From G051132615 sp051132615 (GTDB taxonomy: Bacteria > Pseudomonadota > Gammaproteobacteria > Burkholderiales > Neisseriaceae): DNA of 64,000 nucleotides. Positions 26,956-35,822 of the stretch are shown here, piece after piece. Positions within the stretch are counted from its first letter, which is position 1. Each line of letters starts with the position of its first letter. The notes under the pieces were generated by a model. The model did not search any database and was not told the origin of the DNA. It saw nothing but the letters and a program-made list of their open reading frames with translations. The stretch is from NCBI RefSeq assembly GCF_051132615.1, contig NZ_CP152375.1:992001-1056000 (forward strand), given 5' to 3'. A program made the position numbers and the translations under genes.

Positions 26956-26991
26956 AAATAAAAAAGGGTAATTTATATAAATTACCCTTTT
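26956..26991 (-). terminator. Terminator after petC
   Basis: A 13-bp stem (AAAAGGGTAATTT at 26962-26974 with 26979-26991) around an ATAT loop lies 24 bases after the petC stop; leftward it is followed by TTATT. It separates petABC from sspA. Confidence 0.8.
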
Positions 26992-27015
26992 AAAGTCTTA
27001 TGTCAATCTAAAGAA

Positions 27016-27783
27016 TCAATGAATACCTTTCCAGTATTCTTTATTCAAGAAATAAGTTAATGGTAATAAAACAATAAATAAGAACAATAAAACCAAATAA
27101 CCAATTTGATGACGTTTAATCTGTGCAGGCTCACCCATATAAACAAGATAAGCAACTAAATCTTTTGCATAAGCATCGTATTCAGCTGTATCTACCTGAC
27201 CATTGCTGTCCATAGTTGAGCGCAAACCAGCAGAAACCCATTTTAACTTAGGTTTTCCATGCTCATCCATTACAGGCAATCCTTTTTCATCAAGTTCAAC
27301 TTCTTGAATACCTTGCAACTCCCAAAGGGCATGTGGCATCCCTACTTTATCAAATACAGTATTATTCCAACCTGTAGGGCGAGAAGGGTCTTTATAAAAT
27401 CCCCTTAAATAGGCATATAAATAATCTGCACCACGTGAGCGAGCAATTAAAGACAAATCAGGAGGAGCAGCACCAAACCATGCAACAGCGTCGGCTTTAC
27501 TCATGGAAGAAACCATTGTATCGCCTACTTTATCTGTCGTGAACATCAAATTTTTCTCGATATCAGATTCAGTCAAACCTAAGTCTGTTAAACGGTTATA
27601 ACGCATTGCACTGGCAGAGTGACAAGTTAAACAATAGTTTACGAAGGTTTGCGCCCCTCTTTGTAAACTGGCTTGGTCACCCAGGTCAATATCCACTTTC
27701 TCATATTGAACAGCATCTGCTGCAATAGTCACTCCCGAAGACAATGTACAAGCGAGTAATAGAGCTTTTAATATATTTTTCAT
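27016..27783 (-). CDS. petC: Cytochrome c1 of the bc1 complex
   Basis: PetC passes electrons from the Rieske protein to soluble or membrane cytochromes c. The 255-aa protein has a cleavable-looking signal (residues 1-22), heme-binding CLTCH (C51, C54, H55), the 'MPHALWELQG' stretch near the distal ligand region and a C-terminal membrane anchor 'IGYLVLLFLFIVLLPLTYFL' with the typical 'NKEYWKGIH' end. It is the last gene of petABC. Confidence 0.95.
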   Translation of the reverse strand: MKNILKALLLACTLSSGVTIAADAVQYEKVDIDLGDQASLQRGAQTFVNYCLTCHSASAMRYNRLTDLGLTESDIEKNLMFTTDKVGDTMVSSMSKADAVAWFGAAPPDLSLIARSRGADYLYAYLRGFYKDPSRPTGWNNTVFDKVGMPHALWELQGIQEVELDEKGLPVMDEHGKPKLKWVSAGLRSTMDSNGQVDTAEYDAYAKDLVAYLVYMGEPAQIKRHQIGYLVLLFLFIVLLPLTYFLNKEYWKGIH

Positions 27784-27797
27784 CTGTATGCTCTCTC

Positions 27798-29141
27798 TTA
27801 AATAATTTTCGTAAAGATAACAGCAGCAACAAGCGTAACCACAACCAATACCACAAAGATAATTTTATCTTTTAAAGTAGACATGGTCACACGTTTAGGT
27901 GGTTTGCCATCTTTATCAATTTTGGTGTAAAACGGCATGGCCAAGAAGAACACAAAATAGATTATAGACAACACCTGAGCAACTACAGTACGTGTATTGG
28001 TTGAAGGGACTGCACCTAAAATACCCAAACCAATAAATGAGGCAACAAATAGCACCAACATGACTTTAAAGTATGGGCCACGATAACGGATTGACTTAAC
28101 AGGAGAACGATCCAACCATGGTAAAGCAGGAATCAATAATACTGCAGCGCCCATTGCCAGCACACCCCAAACTTGGGTACCCAAGAAAGAAGGTACTGCG
28201 CGCAAAATAGCGTAAAATGGTGTGAAATACCATACAGGCGCAATATGAGCGGGTGTCTTCATTGGATCAGCTGGGTCAAAATTTGGTGCTTCTAGGAAGT
28301 AACCACCCATTTCTGGCAAGAAGAATAAAATAAATGAAAACACAATCAAGAACATCACACAAACCATGATGTCATGTACTGTGTAATAGGGATGGAAAGG
28401 CACTCCGTCTAATGGGATACCATTTTCATCTTTTAATTTTTTAATCTCCACACCATCTGGGTTATTTGAACCCACATCGTGCAATGCAAGAATATGCGCC
28501 ACAACCAAACCAATAAGCACCAATGGAATAGCAATAACATGCAAGGCGAAGAACCGGTTCAAAGTGATGTCTGATACATTAAAGTCACCACGAATCCATA
28601 CAGCCAAATCAGGGCCAATAACAGGAATGGAACCAAATAGATTAACAATAACCTGAGCGCCCCAAAAAGACATTTGCCCCCAAGGTAAGAGATAACCCAT
28701 AAATGCCTCGGCCATTAAGCACAAGAAGATCATCGAACCAAAAATCCAAACCAATTCTCGTGGATTTTTATATGAACCATAAATTAAACCACGGAACATA
28801 TGTAAATAAATCACCACGAAGAACATGGAGGCTCCAGTTGAATGCATATAACGAATAATCCAACCACCTGCTACATCACGCATAATGTATTCAACTGATG
28901 CAAACGCAACAGGTAAACCTGCCGCATTTAGTGTGCCATCTGGTTTATAGTTCATGGTCAGGAAAATACCACTGACAATTTGAATCACCAGAACCAACAT
29001 GGCTAATGAGCCAAAAAAGTACCAAATATTAAAATTTTTAGGAGCATAGTATTCAGACATATGCTCTTTAAACATAGCTTTCATGCTCGGGAAGCGTGCA
29101 TCAACCCAACCCAAAACTGCTTTTAGTTTACTGTCTGACAT
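27798..29141 (-). CDS. petB: Cytochrome b of the bc1 complex
   Basis: A 447-aa multi-helix membrane protein with the two heme-b His pairs in 'YMHSTGASMFFVVIYLHMFRGL' and 'FALHVIAIPLVLIGLVVAHILALH', and the quinol-site motif 'GWIIRYMHSTG'. The full-length form, with cytochrome b and subunit IV parts fused (eight helices), is standard for proteobacteria. It is preceded by AGGAGG and lies between petA and petC. Confidence 0.96.
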   Translation of the reverse strand: MSDSKLKAVLGWVDARFPSMKAMFKEHMSEYYAPKNFNIWYFFGSLAMLVLVIQIVSGIFLTMNYKPDGTLNAAGLPVAFASVEYIMRDVAGGWIIRYMHSTGASMFFVVIYLHMFRGLIYGSYKNPRELVWIFGSMIFLCLMAEAFMGYLLPWGQMSFWGAQVIVNLFGSIPVIGPDLAVWIRGDFNVSDITLNRFFALHVIAIPLVLIGLVVAHILALHDVGSNNPDGVEIKKLKDENGIPLDGVPFHPYYTVHDIMVCVMFLIVFSFILFFLPEMGGYFLEAPNFDPADPMKTPAHIAPVWYFTPFYAILRAVPSFLGTQVWGVLAMGAAVLLIPALPWLDRSPVKSIRYRGPYFKVMLVLFVASFIGLGILGAVPSTNTRTVVAQVLSIIYFVFFLAMPFYTKIDKDGKPPKRVTMSTLKDKIIFVVLVVVTLVAAVIFTKII

Positions 29142-29149
29142 ATTTCCTC

Positions 29150-29740
29150 CTAGGCCTGATCTTCACCCACTAAAATAGTGGTGTCATTTACATATTTATA
29201 GGGAGGGACAACTAAGTTTGTTGGTGCAGGTACGCCTTTATACACACGACCAGCTAAATCAAACTTAGAACCATGACAAGGACAATAAAATCCACCTTTC
29301 CAATCGGCACCCAAATCAGCAGGAGCCACATCTGGACGGAAAGTAGGTGAGCAGCCTAAATGGGTACAAATACCCACCAGCACTAACGTAGCGGGTTTAA
29401 TAGAACGAGTATCGTTCTTACAATACTCTGGTTGTTGAGATGTGGTCTCTGAAGAAGGATCAACCAATTGTGCAGCAACTGTACCTAAATCTTTTAATTG
29501 TTGCTCAGTACGGTTCACAACCCAAACTGGTTTACCTTGCCATTCAATAGTAACCTGTTGACCTGGCTCCAGCTTACTAATATCCACGCTTACTGGTGCA
29601 CCAGCGGCTTTAGCTCGCTCTGATGGAAACCAACTTGCGATAAATGGCGTTGCCACCCCTATTGCCGCGACCCCTGCTGCCGCGCTAGTCGCCAAGACCA
29701 GAAATCTACGACGTCCTTTGTTTACTTGTTGTTCACTCAT
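29150..29740 (-). CDS. petA: Ubiquinol-cytochrome c reductase iron-sulphur (Rieske) subunit
   Basis: A 196-aa Rieske protein. An N-terminal RRRF twin-arginine-like stretch precedes the membrane helix (about residues 14-34). The cluster ligands are in CTHLGC (C125, H127, C130) and CPCHGS (C153, C155, H156). It is first in the petABC unit. The PetA-PetB-PetC set gives an aerobic or microaerobic ubiquinol-oxidising chain. Confidence 0.96.
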   Translation of the reverse strand: MSEQQVNKGRRRFLVLATSAAAGVAAIGVATPFIASWFPSERAKAAGAPVSVDISKLEPGQQVTIEWQGKPVWVVNRTEQQLKDLGTVAAQLVDPSSETTSQQPEYCKNDTRSIKPATLVLVGICTHLGCSPTFRPDVAPADLGADWKGGFYCPCHGSKFDLAGRVYKGVPAPTNLVVPPYKYVNDTTILVGEDQA

Positions 29741-29864
29741 TATCAGTTATCCTACTGTTTTTTTTAAAGTCGAGCCATAAAATCTTACGGATTTTAACCC
29801 ATTTTTATCATGCTCTAAAGTCCTATTTGTCAGAAATATGCTTTCCAATCAAAAAACACACACT

Positions 29865-30614
29865 TCAAATAGGGTTATTTTCATCAAAAAAGTGAGTATC
29901 TAAGCGGGTATCAATGCTGATTTGATTGATTAATGCTTGGATCCCAAATTTTTCTGTTGCATGATGTCCTGCACTAATAAAAGCAACCCCTGTTTCATTA
30001 GACAAATGATACTGTGCCTCAGAAGCTTCTCCAGTAATAAAAGCATCTACACCTAAATTAATTGCCTCTTGAAAAAAACCTTGTGCCCCACCAGTACACC
30101 AGGCAATATTTTTGATTGTTTTATCTAAAGCACCAACAATCAGTGGTGGTCTCTCCAACTTTTGCTGCAATTGCTGTCCCAAGCTTTCCAAACTTTGCTC
30201 TTGAAGCAACATACCCTGAGTCAATAAATTATTGGGGGTATTTTCAACAAGAATCTGCCAATCCATCATGTGTGCCAATTGAACATTATTACCCAACTGA
30301 GGATGAGCATCCAACGGCAGATGATAAGCAAGCAAATTGATCCCGTGTTTTAATAGTTTTTCAATGCGCTTTTTCTTCCAACCTGTTAATACAACTGGTT
30401 CACTTTTCCAAAAATACCCATGATGAACCAATAACGCATCTGCATTAAACGCGATTGCAGCATCAATTGCCGCTTCGCTCGCAGTCACGGCACCTACTAC
30501 TGTATTTATATTTTCATTACCCTCTATCTGTAAACCATTTGGTGCATAGTCCTGAAACAATTCTGGCTTAAGCAACTGGTTTAACCAGTTTAATAGCGCA
30601 TCTCTTTTAATCAT
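29865..30614 (-). CDS. Nif3-like dinuclear metal-centre protein
   Basis: A 249-aa member of the Nif3/YbgI (GTP cyclohydrolase I type 2-like) family. The metal-binding 'ALLVHHGYFWKSEP' near residue 65, 'LLAYHLPLDAHPQLGNN' and the C-terminal 'VAFISAGHHATEKFGIQAL' are the family's three ligand blocks. Relatives form hexameric toroids with two metals per subunit; the cellular role is unsettled. It lies upstream of petA in the same direction, about 125 bases away. Confidence 0.88.
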   Translation of the reverse strand: MIKRDALLNWLNQLLKPELFQDYAPNGLQIEGNENINTVVGAVTASEAAIDAAIAFNADALLVHHGYFWKSEPVVLTGWKKKRIEKLLKHGINLLAYHLPLDAHPQLGNNVQLAHMMDWQILVENTPNNLLTQGMLLQEQSLESLGQQLQQKLERPPLIVGALDKTIKNIAWCTGGAQGFFQEAINLGVDAFITGEASEAQYHLSNETGVAFISAGHHATEKFGIQALINQISIDTRLDTHFFDENNPI

Positions 30615-31143
30615 GATAATTGATGTCGGGTAGTCATTAAATTTGCATTATTGTACTACACAATTTGTTCTATGTGATGAACCAAGTTGAAAGAATAATG
30701 ATTATGTACTTTCAAGAAATTTGGCAAAGTAGTGAATAAAATCCAATAATTACCTATTTCATATTCATAAACACAAAATAGGCTTATGCAATTAACACCA
30801 TTAATTACCCTATAGACCTAATCACACTTCACAAATGAACCACATTCATTTGACCTGTCCCAACATTGATCTATTTAAGTATTTTAATATTAAATATTCA
30901 GAGCCTATTCAACTCTTCAACTAAAATACCTAATTGAACATCACCTAATGATGAAATGTTTCTTTTTGCTCATGAGACCAAATTAATATAAATAAGAATA
31001 CAATATGTTTCTTACTTTAAAGCAATAATATGTTAGACTGCAACCTTGTGATTAACTTTAAATATGTATTTTTTTGTAAATGTGCTTGTCAATAAATTCT
31101 TTTATTCAGACAATGTACTTATGATCAAAATAATAACCAATAC
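30615..31143. other. Divergent intergenic region, no gene seen
   Basis: This 529-base AT-rich region separates the Nif3-like gene from the OlsB-like gene. No open frame with a ribosome binding site or coding bias was found. A possible promoter for the rightward gene is TTGTCA (31086-31091) with GACAAT (31109-31114) after 17 bases; it is weak. No terminator or repeat stands out. A gap this long for two single genes may hide a regulatory RNA, which I cannot show. Confidence 0.4.
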
Positions 31144-31980
31144 ATGACTACAGTCCAAACAGATAAAGACATGCTGTTAAAAGGCAGATCAAAAAAACGA
31201 ACACCTGAACTTGAACAGTTCATGTTGTCTTACAAGAATTTAACACTACGATTTGCCCAAACACCTGAAGAATTAGATGCTATCCAAGCTTTACGTTATC
31301 AAATTTTTGGGTTAGAAATGGGTTCAAAACTGCCAACAGCCTATTTAGAAAGAGATATTGATGACTTCGATGATTTTTGTGATCATTTAATGGTTATTGA
31401 TACACAAACTGATGAAGTTGTCGGCACCTATCGTTTATTAAATCCCACTAATGCAAAAAAAGCAGGAAGATTGTATTCTGCAGGGGAATTTTATTTAGAC
31501 AACCTTACCCCTATTTTAGGTAAAGCAATTGAACTTGGGCGTTCTTGTGTCCATGAAAAATACCGAACAGGGACAACCATTAATTTATTATGGCAAGGCT
31601 TACAAGCCTATGTCACTTTATACAATTGTGATTACCTATTAGGCTGTGCCAGTGTATTCATTAATAATAACCCAGCAGGGATACATAAACTCACTAAAAC
31701 ATTATTAGCCAAACATGGTGCACCCGATAACTGGCATGTGCAACCTAAAAAATCACTGGCTTACGTCCCTTTTGATGAAAATACACCAGAGGCAGTGATG
31801 CCACCATTATTAAAAGGTTATTTACGCACAGGTGTACTGGTTTGTGGTGAACCTAGTCTGGATGAAGACTTTGGTTGTGTAGACTACTTCATTGTACAAC
31901 CTATGGCTGAATTAGCTGAACGCTACCAAAAACATCTGGAAACAGGTCAAACTGGCTGGCAATCTTCTGCCGAAATCTGA
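31144..31980 (+). CDS. OlsB-like ornithine N-alpha-acyltransferase / GNAT hemolysin-family protein
   Basis: A 278-aa acyl-ACP-dependent acyltransferase-like protein. It has 'LTLRFAQTPEELDAIQALRYQIFGLEMG', 'DDFCDHLMVIDTQTDEVVGTYRLL', 'AIELGRSCVHEKYRTGTTINLLWQGLQAYV' and 'YLLGCASV', which match the OlsB family that makes lyso-ornithine lipid. No olsA-type acyltransferase is adjacent, so ornithine-lipid synthesis is inference. Its terminator lies inside the tail of the convergent GIY-YIG gene. Confidence 0.7.
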   Translation: MTTVQTDKDMLLKGRSKKRTPELEQFMLSYKNLTLRFAQTPEELDAIQALRYQIFGLEMGSKLPTAYLERDIDDFDDFCDHLMVIDTQTDEVVGTYRLLNPTNAKKAGRLYSAGEFYLDNLTPILGKAIELGRSCVHEKYRTGTTINLLWQGLQAYVTLYNCDYLLGCASVFINNNPAGIHKLTKTLLAKHGAPDNWHVQPKKSLAYVPFDENTPEAVMPPLLKGYLRTGVLVCGEPSLDEDFGCVDYFIVQPMAELAERYQKHLETGQTGWQSSAEI

Positions 31981-32267
31981 CTAAATACTGGTACCTGAAT
32001 AAAAGTAGGCAGTTGTGACCACAGCTGCCTTTTTGTTTGTGCATTTAATTTTTTTGTTGCGTGTTCTGAACGCAAGGCTTCACTTTTCGTTAAACCACTT
32101 ATCAAAATTCTCATTTCTATAGGTGGATACATTTTGGTAAAACGTGCCCCCTTTCCATCAACATGCGCCAAAAACCGCTCTTTAGGCCGATTACTGATAC
32201 CTGTATACAAACGGTTTTTGTCACATAAAATTAAATAGACACAAAAGTTTGTCTCATTGCTTAACAA
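31947..32267 (-). CDS. GIY-YIG domain protein (YhbQ/UPF0213 type)
   Basis: A 106-aa single-domain protein with 'VYLILCDKNRLYTGISNRPKERFLAHVDGKGARFTKMYPP'. The GIY and YIG motifs appear as 'VYLI' and 'LYTGIS', and the catalytic Arg in 'RPKERFLAH' and Glu in 'KSEALRSEHATKKL' are present. The last 34 bases overlap the end of the OlsB-like gene in the opposite strand. YhbQ relatives are putative structure-specific nucleases. Confidence 0.87.
   Translation of the reverse strand: MLSNETNFCVYLILCDKNRLYTGISNRPKERFLAHVDGKGARFTKMYPPIEMRILISGLTKSEALRSEHATKKLNAQTKRQLWSQLPTFIQVPVFSQISAEDCQPV
32007..32034 (+). terminator. Terminator of the OlsB-like gene, inside a convergent gene
   Basis: An 11-bp stem with one G-T pair (AGGCAGTTGTG at 32007-32017 and CACAGCTGCCT at 32020-32030) followed by TTTTG. 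It lies 27 bases after the OlsB-like stop codon and inside the last codons of the opposite-strand GIY-YIG gene. Confidence 0.75.
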
Positions 32268-32303
32268 AATAATATCTCAACTTTGATTGAACGCCAAAAG
32301 ACT

Positions 32304-32594
32304 TTAAGCAATTTTATTTAAAAGTTTAATCTCCAGAGAATTAAGTTTACCCTCTGTTACTTGAACAAACTGCTTAAAATGTGCTGTTTGATTATGAGCA
32401 TCAACAGCTTGCTGAGAGGCCCAAACTTCGACAAAAACCAGAATATTGGGTTGACTCATATCTTGGTGTAAATCATATTTAATATTGCCTACCTCTTGTC
32501 GGCTTTTTTCTATTAAAGCCAATAACTCTGGCATTAATTCTTGTTGGTGTGCTTCTTTAACATTCAATGTTGCCACAATAACGATTTCACTCAT
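32304..32594 (-). CDS. Antibiotic biosynthesis monooxygenase (ABM) domain protein
   Basis: A 96-aa YgiN-like dimeric alpha/beta-barrel protein: 'IVIVATLNVKEAHQQELMPELLALIEKSRQEVGNIKYDLHQD' and 'ILVFVEVWASQQAVDAHNQTAHFKQF'. Relatives are quinol monooxygenases or heme-degrading enzymes; the substrate is unknown. GGAGG precedes the ATG. Confidence 0.85.
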   Translation of the reverse strand: MSEIVIVATLNVKEAHQQELMPELLALIEKSRQEVGNIKYDLHQDMSQPNILVFVEVWASQQAVDAHNQTAHFKQFVQVTEGKLNSLEIKLLNKIA

Positions 32595-32603
32595 AACTGC
32601 CTC

Positions 32604-33403
32604 CTAGTTGATATCAAATTTAAGGTTTTGCAAGAACTGTATTGCAATTGTATTACCTTGTTCTGCCGCTTTATTAAACCAATAAAATGCTTTTTGTTTA
32701 TCCTGTTTCACACCCGCACCATGATAATACAAAAGAGCTAAATTACTTTGCGCCTTTGCACTACCCTGCTCTGCTGCTCGACTAAACCAGTAAAATGCTT
32801 TTTGCTTATCTACTGTGACACCATCACCCTGAAAATAAATCTCAGCTAGGTTATTTTGTGACTGCACTTCATTGTATTGTGCTGCTTGAGTATACCAATA
32901 AATAGCTTTTGACATATTTTTTTCAACAAACTGACCTTGTTGAAAAATCAAGGCTAAACTGTATTGAGCTTCGACTAAATTTTGATTTGCAGCCTTCGTA
33001 TACCAATATACGGCCTTTTTGCATCACTGGGTACGCCATCTGCTTTATAATACATAAAAGCTAAACTATATTGAGATAGAGCAAGCCCTTGTTCTGCCGC
33101 TTTATTAAACCAATAAAACGCCTTTTGTTTATCACCATTTTCATAATATGCACTGGCTAAGTTGTCTTGTGCTTTAGCATAGCCTTGTTCTGCCGCTTTT
33201 ATCAACCAATAGAAGCTTTTTTGAGTATCTTGTGAAACACCATCACCATTATAGTAAGCCTTTGCTAAAAGGTATTGAGCTTCAACATCACCGTTTTGTG
33301 CCTTAGTTTGTAATATAGTATCAGCCCCTTGTGCAAAAACACAAGAAGAAACAAACACGAATATTATGAGATAAATGCTTTTCAATGTATAAGTATCTAT
33401 CAT
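32604..33403 (-). pseudogene. Sel1-repeat protein gene broken by a one-base frameshift
   Basis: The frame starting at 33403 encodes a signal peptide ('IYLIIFVFVSSCVFAQG') and several Sel1-like repeats of the type 'AKAYYNGDGVSQDTQKSFYWLIKAAEQGYAKAQDNLA'. At 33016-33020 the coding strand reads GCAAAAAGGCC; the repeat pattern 'xxKAxYWYTKAA' needs six A residues (GCA AAA AAG GCC) where five are present. After the slip the frame ends at 32975, while the correct repeats ('VYWYTKAANQNLVEAQYSLALIFQQGQ...') continue in the next frame to 32604. It may be a pseudogene, a phase-variable gene or an assembly error. An intact product would be a secreted scaffold-like repeat protein. Confidence 0.85.
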
Positions 33404-33505
33404 TATTTAACCCTATTGGTATTCAAAATAAACATTCAATCCACTTAATTTTCCTATTGAGCAGTTTTTTCCTTCTAAAAAAACATAAATTTTATATGCT
33501 CTAAC

Positions 33506-33536
33506 AAAAAAAAAACCAGATTAATCTGGTTTTTTT
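33506..33536 (-). terminator. Bidirectional terminator after the cytochrome c' gene
   Basis: A 12-bp stem (AAAAAAACCAGA at 33509-33520 with 33525-33536) around TTAA, with A- and T-runs on both sides, 17 bases after the cytochrome c' stop codon. Confidence 0.88.
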
Positions 33537-33553
33537 CAATAACAAAGTGCTCT

Positions 33554-34132
33554 TTATTTTTCCTGACGGAAAGTATCATGACAACTTTTACATGTTGCAG
33601 CAGCAGCACCAAAAGCAGGCTTGATTTTGTTAATATCAGTATTATTTGCAGCAACTTCGCTCAAATTTTGCACAGCAGTTTTGTATTTGGTTACTTCAGC
33701 TTCAAATGCTGCAGCATCTGTCCATACATTGTCTTTTGCCTCACCATTTAAACCTGCACCATCTTGAGCAAAATGCTCAAATGGTACCAATCCTTTTTGA
33801 GCAAATGTGGCAGCAGCTGTTTTAAAGGCTTCTGCATCATAAGGAGTTTCACCTTTAACCATTTTACCCATTAAGCCAAACTCTTCTAACATAGCATTGA
33901 ATGCATCTTTACGCGCTTGAGAATTTGGGCCACGGCCGTCTTCATTAACAGGCTTGCTCACTGGCTCAGATGCACCTTGAACCGCTGGTTCTGAAACAGC
34001 TGAAGCATCAGGCTCAGAAGAACTCATTACCTGAGGAGCAGAACTAGTTTCAGCTGGGGTAGTGGTCGTTTTATCACCACAAGCAGCTAATAGTGCTAAT
34101 GTACTTAATGCGATAAGCGTTTTTATTTTCAT
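33554..34132 (-). CDS. cycP: Lipoprotein cytochrome c'
   Basis: A 192-aa lipoprotein with lipobox LLAAC (Cys18), a Thr/Ser/Pro-rich linker (about residues 20-75) that lifts the domain off the membrane, and a four-helix cytochrome c' domain ending in the heme motif CKSCH (C181, C184, H185). In Neisseria the outer-membrane-linked cytochrome c' binds NO and protects against it. The gene stands alone with its own terminator; a palindrome ATATGATATCATAT lies at 34226-34239, 94 bases upstream of the start, and could be a regulator site. Confidence 0.88.
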   Translation of the reverse strand: MKIKTLIALSTLALLAACGDKTTTTPAETSSAPQVMSSSEPDASAVSEPAVQGASEPVSKPVNEDGRGPNSQARKDAFNAMLEEFGLMGKMVKGETPYDAEAFKTAAATFAQKGLVPFEHFAQDGAGLNGEAKDNVWTDAAAFEAEVTKYKTAVQNLSEVAANNTDINKIKPAFGAAAATCKSCHDTFRQEK

Positions 34133-34305
34133 TGGTCATTCTCCGGATGGTCGTTTAAAACTGTTTATTTATGACTGATATAATAAAACAAGATTGACTT
34201 ATTTCCATCATATCTTTAATTTAGCATATGATATCATATTTTCATCTAAATCAATCCCCTCCAAAAAAAATCATTATGATTTAAAAAATGAATACTTGTT
34301 TCTTT

Positions 34306-34326
34306 TAATGTTATAATATAACATTA
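34306..34326 (+). promoter_or_regulatory. Zur box in front of the zinc operon
   Basis: A perfect inverted repeat with ten-base arms TAATGTTATA and TATAACATTA around a central A, 26 bases before the zur ATG. This equals the proteobacterial Zur consensus core AATGTTATAnTATAACATT. A TATAAT box (34312-34317) lies inside the operator, so bound Zur would block RNA polymerase directly. Confidence 0.93.
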
Positions 34327-34352
34327 CATCTGTTTTTATTTTTAGACCGATT

Positions 34353-34802
34353 ATGTCTATGAATGCTCATACCAACCAACTAAAACAACATATTTTAAAA
34401 ATTTGCGCAGAAAACCAAGCGCAAGTCACACCACTAAGAGAAGCTGTATTAGATTTACTGTTAAAACATGATGGCGTTTTAAAAGCTTATCAACTCTTAA
34501 ACGATATGCAGTTAATTCGTAAAAATGTTGCACCTCCTACTGTATACCGGGCATTGGATTTTTGGGTAGAGCAAGGTGTGCTGCATAAAGTTAATGCTTT
34601 AAATGGTTATGTATTGTGCCAACACCCCGACCACCCTCATCAAGGCGTTATTTTACTATGTGACTCATGCCATCATATTTTTGAAGAATGTGACACACCA
34701 AAACTTCGTGAACTCAAAGAAGAACTGGCTCAAAAAGGCTTTACAGTTGATATGCAACAAATGGTTTTAACAGGAGTATGTCAATCATGCCAGACAAAAT
34801 AA
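34353..34802 (+). CDS. zur: Zinc uptake regulator Zur (Fur family)
   Basis: A 149-aa Fur-family repressor: winged helix 'VTPLREAVLDLLLKHDGVLKAYQLLNDMQ' and 'APPTVYRALDFWVEQGVLHKV', then the metal-binding half with 'HPDHPH' and structural-zinc cysteines CDSC and CQSC. Zur, rather than Fur, is indicated by 'KAYQLL', by the short C-terminus and by the linked znu genes. It is first in the operon behind the Zur box, so it represses itself when zinc is plentiful. Confidence 0.93.
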   Translation: MSMNAHTNQLKQHILKICAENQAQVTPLREAVLDLLLKHDGVLKAYQLLNDMQLIRKNVAPPTVYRALDFWVEQGVLHKVNALNGYVLCQHPDHPHQGVILLCDSCHHIFEECDTPKLRELKEELAQKGFTVDMQQMVLTGVCQSCQTK

Positions 34803-35722
34803 AAAATGTTCAGACCCATTTATTTACGGGCTTTTTAGGAACAGGAAAAACAACTGCATTACGACATTTACTAACCCAAAAACCCCAAGAAGAAAAATGG
34901 GCGATTATTGTCAATGAATTTGGTGATATAGGTATCGATGGTGCTGTTTTAAGTAATAATGAAGTGCCTGTTGCAGAAATCGCAGGTGGATGCTTATGTT
35001 GTGTTGCTGGCCCTCAAATGACAGTAACCGTTAATAATATTTTAAAAAAATACCGCCCCCATCGTTTACTCATCGAAGCCAGTGGTTTAGCACATGCAGC
35101 CAGTGTAATTGATGAGTTACAAGCGCCTTATTTGATAGAAGCTTTGTCTATTGGTGCCAATGTGACTTTAGTAGACCCTCGTCAATTTGTTCATCCTGAC
35201 TATGCAAAACAAGCACTTTATCGAGACCAAATCAGTATTGCAGATATTCTTATTGCCAATAAAGTTGACTTATGTGATATCGAAACCCTTTCTACTTTTA
35301 GACGTACAGCCAATCAGCTTTTTCCGCCTAAGTCACTGATTAAAGAAGTCACACAAGGCAAAATAGAATTATCTTGGTTATTGGACACCCAAACGACGAC
35401 AAAAAGCCGCTATCGACTTAAAGGTTTAGCCCAAAGCGAAATAGCTTTCCAATCAGAAGGTTTCATTTTTGACCCCAAACTGGGTTTTCATGGTGAACGC
35501 TTGACACAGTTTTTTGATGAATTACCAACATTGTGTGAGGGTTTGGTACGTGCAAAAGGTATTTTTAAAGTATTGGGTACATGGGTCTGGTTAAACTGGG
35601 CAGAAGGTTATTGGGGCGCCAATCAAGTTGCTTGGCGCAAAGACAGCCGTTTTGAACTGATTGCCAAAAAATTTGATGCTGAACTGATTGCTAACCGATT
35701 ACAGGAATGTGTAGAAGAATGA
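34787..35722 (+). CDS. COG0523 G3E-family GTPase, putative zinc metallochaperone (YeiR/ZigA-like)
   Basis: A 311-aa CobW/P47K-type protein with P-loop GFLGTGKT, the metal-binding CxCC motif in 'GGCLCC', Walker-B-like 'LLIEASGLAHA' and G4 NKVD. The C-terminal CobW_C domain begins near residue 200. Zur-controlled COG0523 proteins deliver zinc to priority enzymes during starvation. The start is the ATG ten bases after AGGAG; an ATG three codons earlier would leave one base. It overlaps the end of zur and, by ATGA, the start of a 33-aa peptide gene. Confidence 0.9.
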   Translation: MPDKIKNVQTHLFTGFLGTGKTTALRHLLTQKPQEEKWAIIVNEFGDIGIDGAVLSNNEVPVAEIAGGCLCCVAGPQMTVTVNNILKKYRPHRLLIEASGLAHAASVIDELQAPYLIEALSIGANVTLVDPRQFVHPDYAKQALYRDQISIADILIANKVDLCDIETLSTFRRTANQLFPPKSLIKEVTQGKIELSWLLDTQTTTKSRYRLKGLAQSEIAFQSEGFIFDPKLGFHGERLTQFFDELPTLCEGLVRAKGIFKVLGTWVWLNWAEGYWGANQVAWRKDSRFELIAKKFDAELIANRLQECVEE

Positions 35723-35820
35723 ATTCTTTATTGTTAAAAAATATCTGGTTTAGGCTAAGTTTGGCGCTTTTTTGGATTATATTGGCATGGTCTATTTATT
35801 TTTGGGTGATTCAGGAGTAG
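35719..35820 (+). CDS. 33-aa single-helix membrane peptide in the zinc operon
   Basis: An unrecognised small gene that starts in an ATGA overlap with the COG0523 gene and ends two bases before znuC. The product starts MNSLLLKNIWFRL and continues with a hydrophobic helix 'SLALFWIILAWSIYFWVI' (about residues 14-31), ending QE: a positively charged N-terminus with one Trp-rich membrane helix. Its last codons (CAG GAG TAG) supply the AGGAG ribosome binding site of znuC. Tight coupling on both sides argues that it is translated; it could be a subunit or regulator of ZnuB. An alternative is that it only serves to carry ribosomes to znuC. Confidence 0.6.
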   Translation: MNSLLLKNIWFRLSLALFWIILAWSIYFWVIQE

Positions 35821-35822
35821 TG

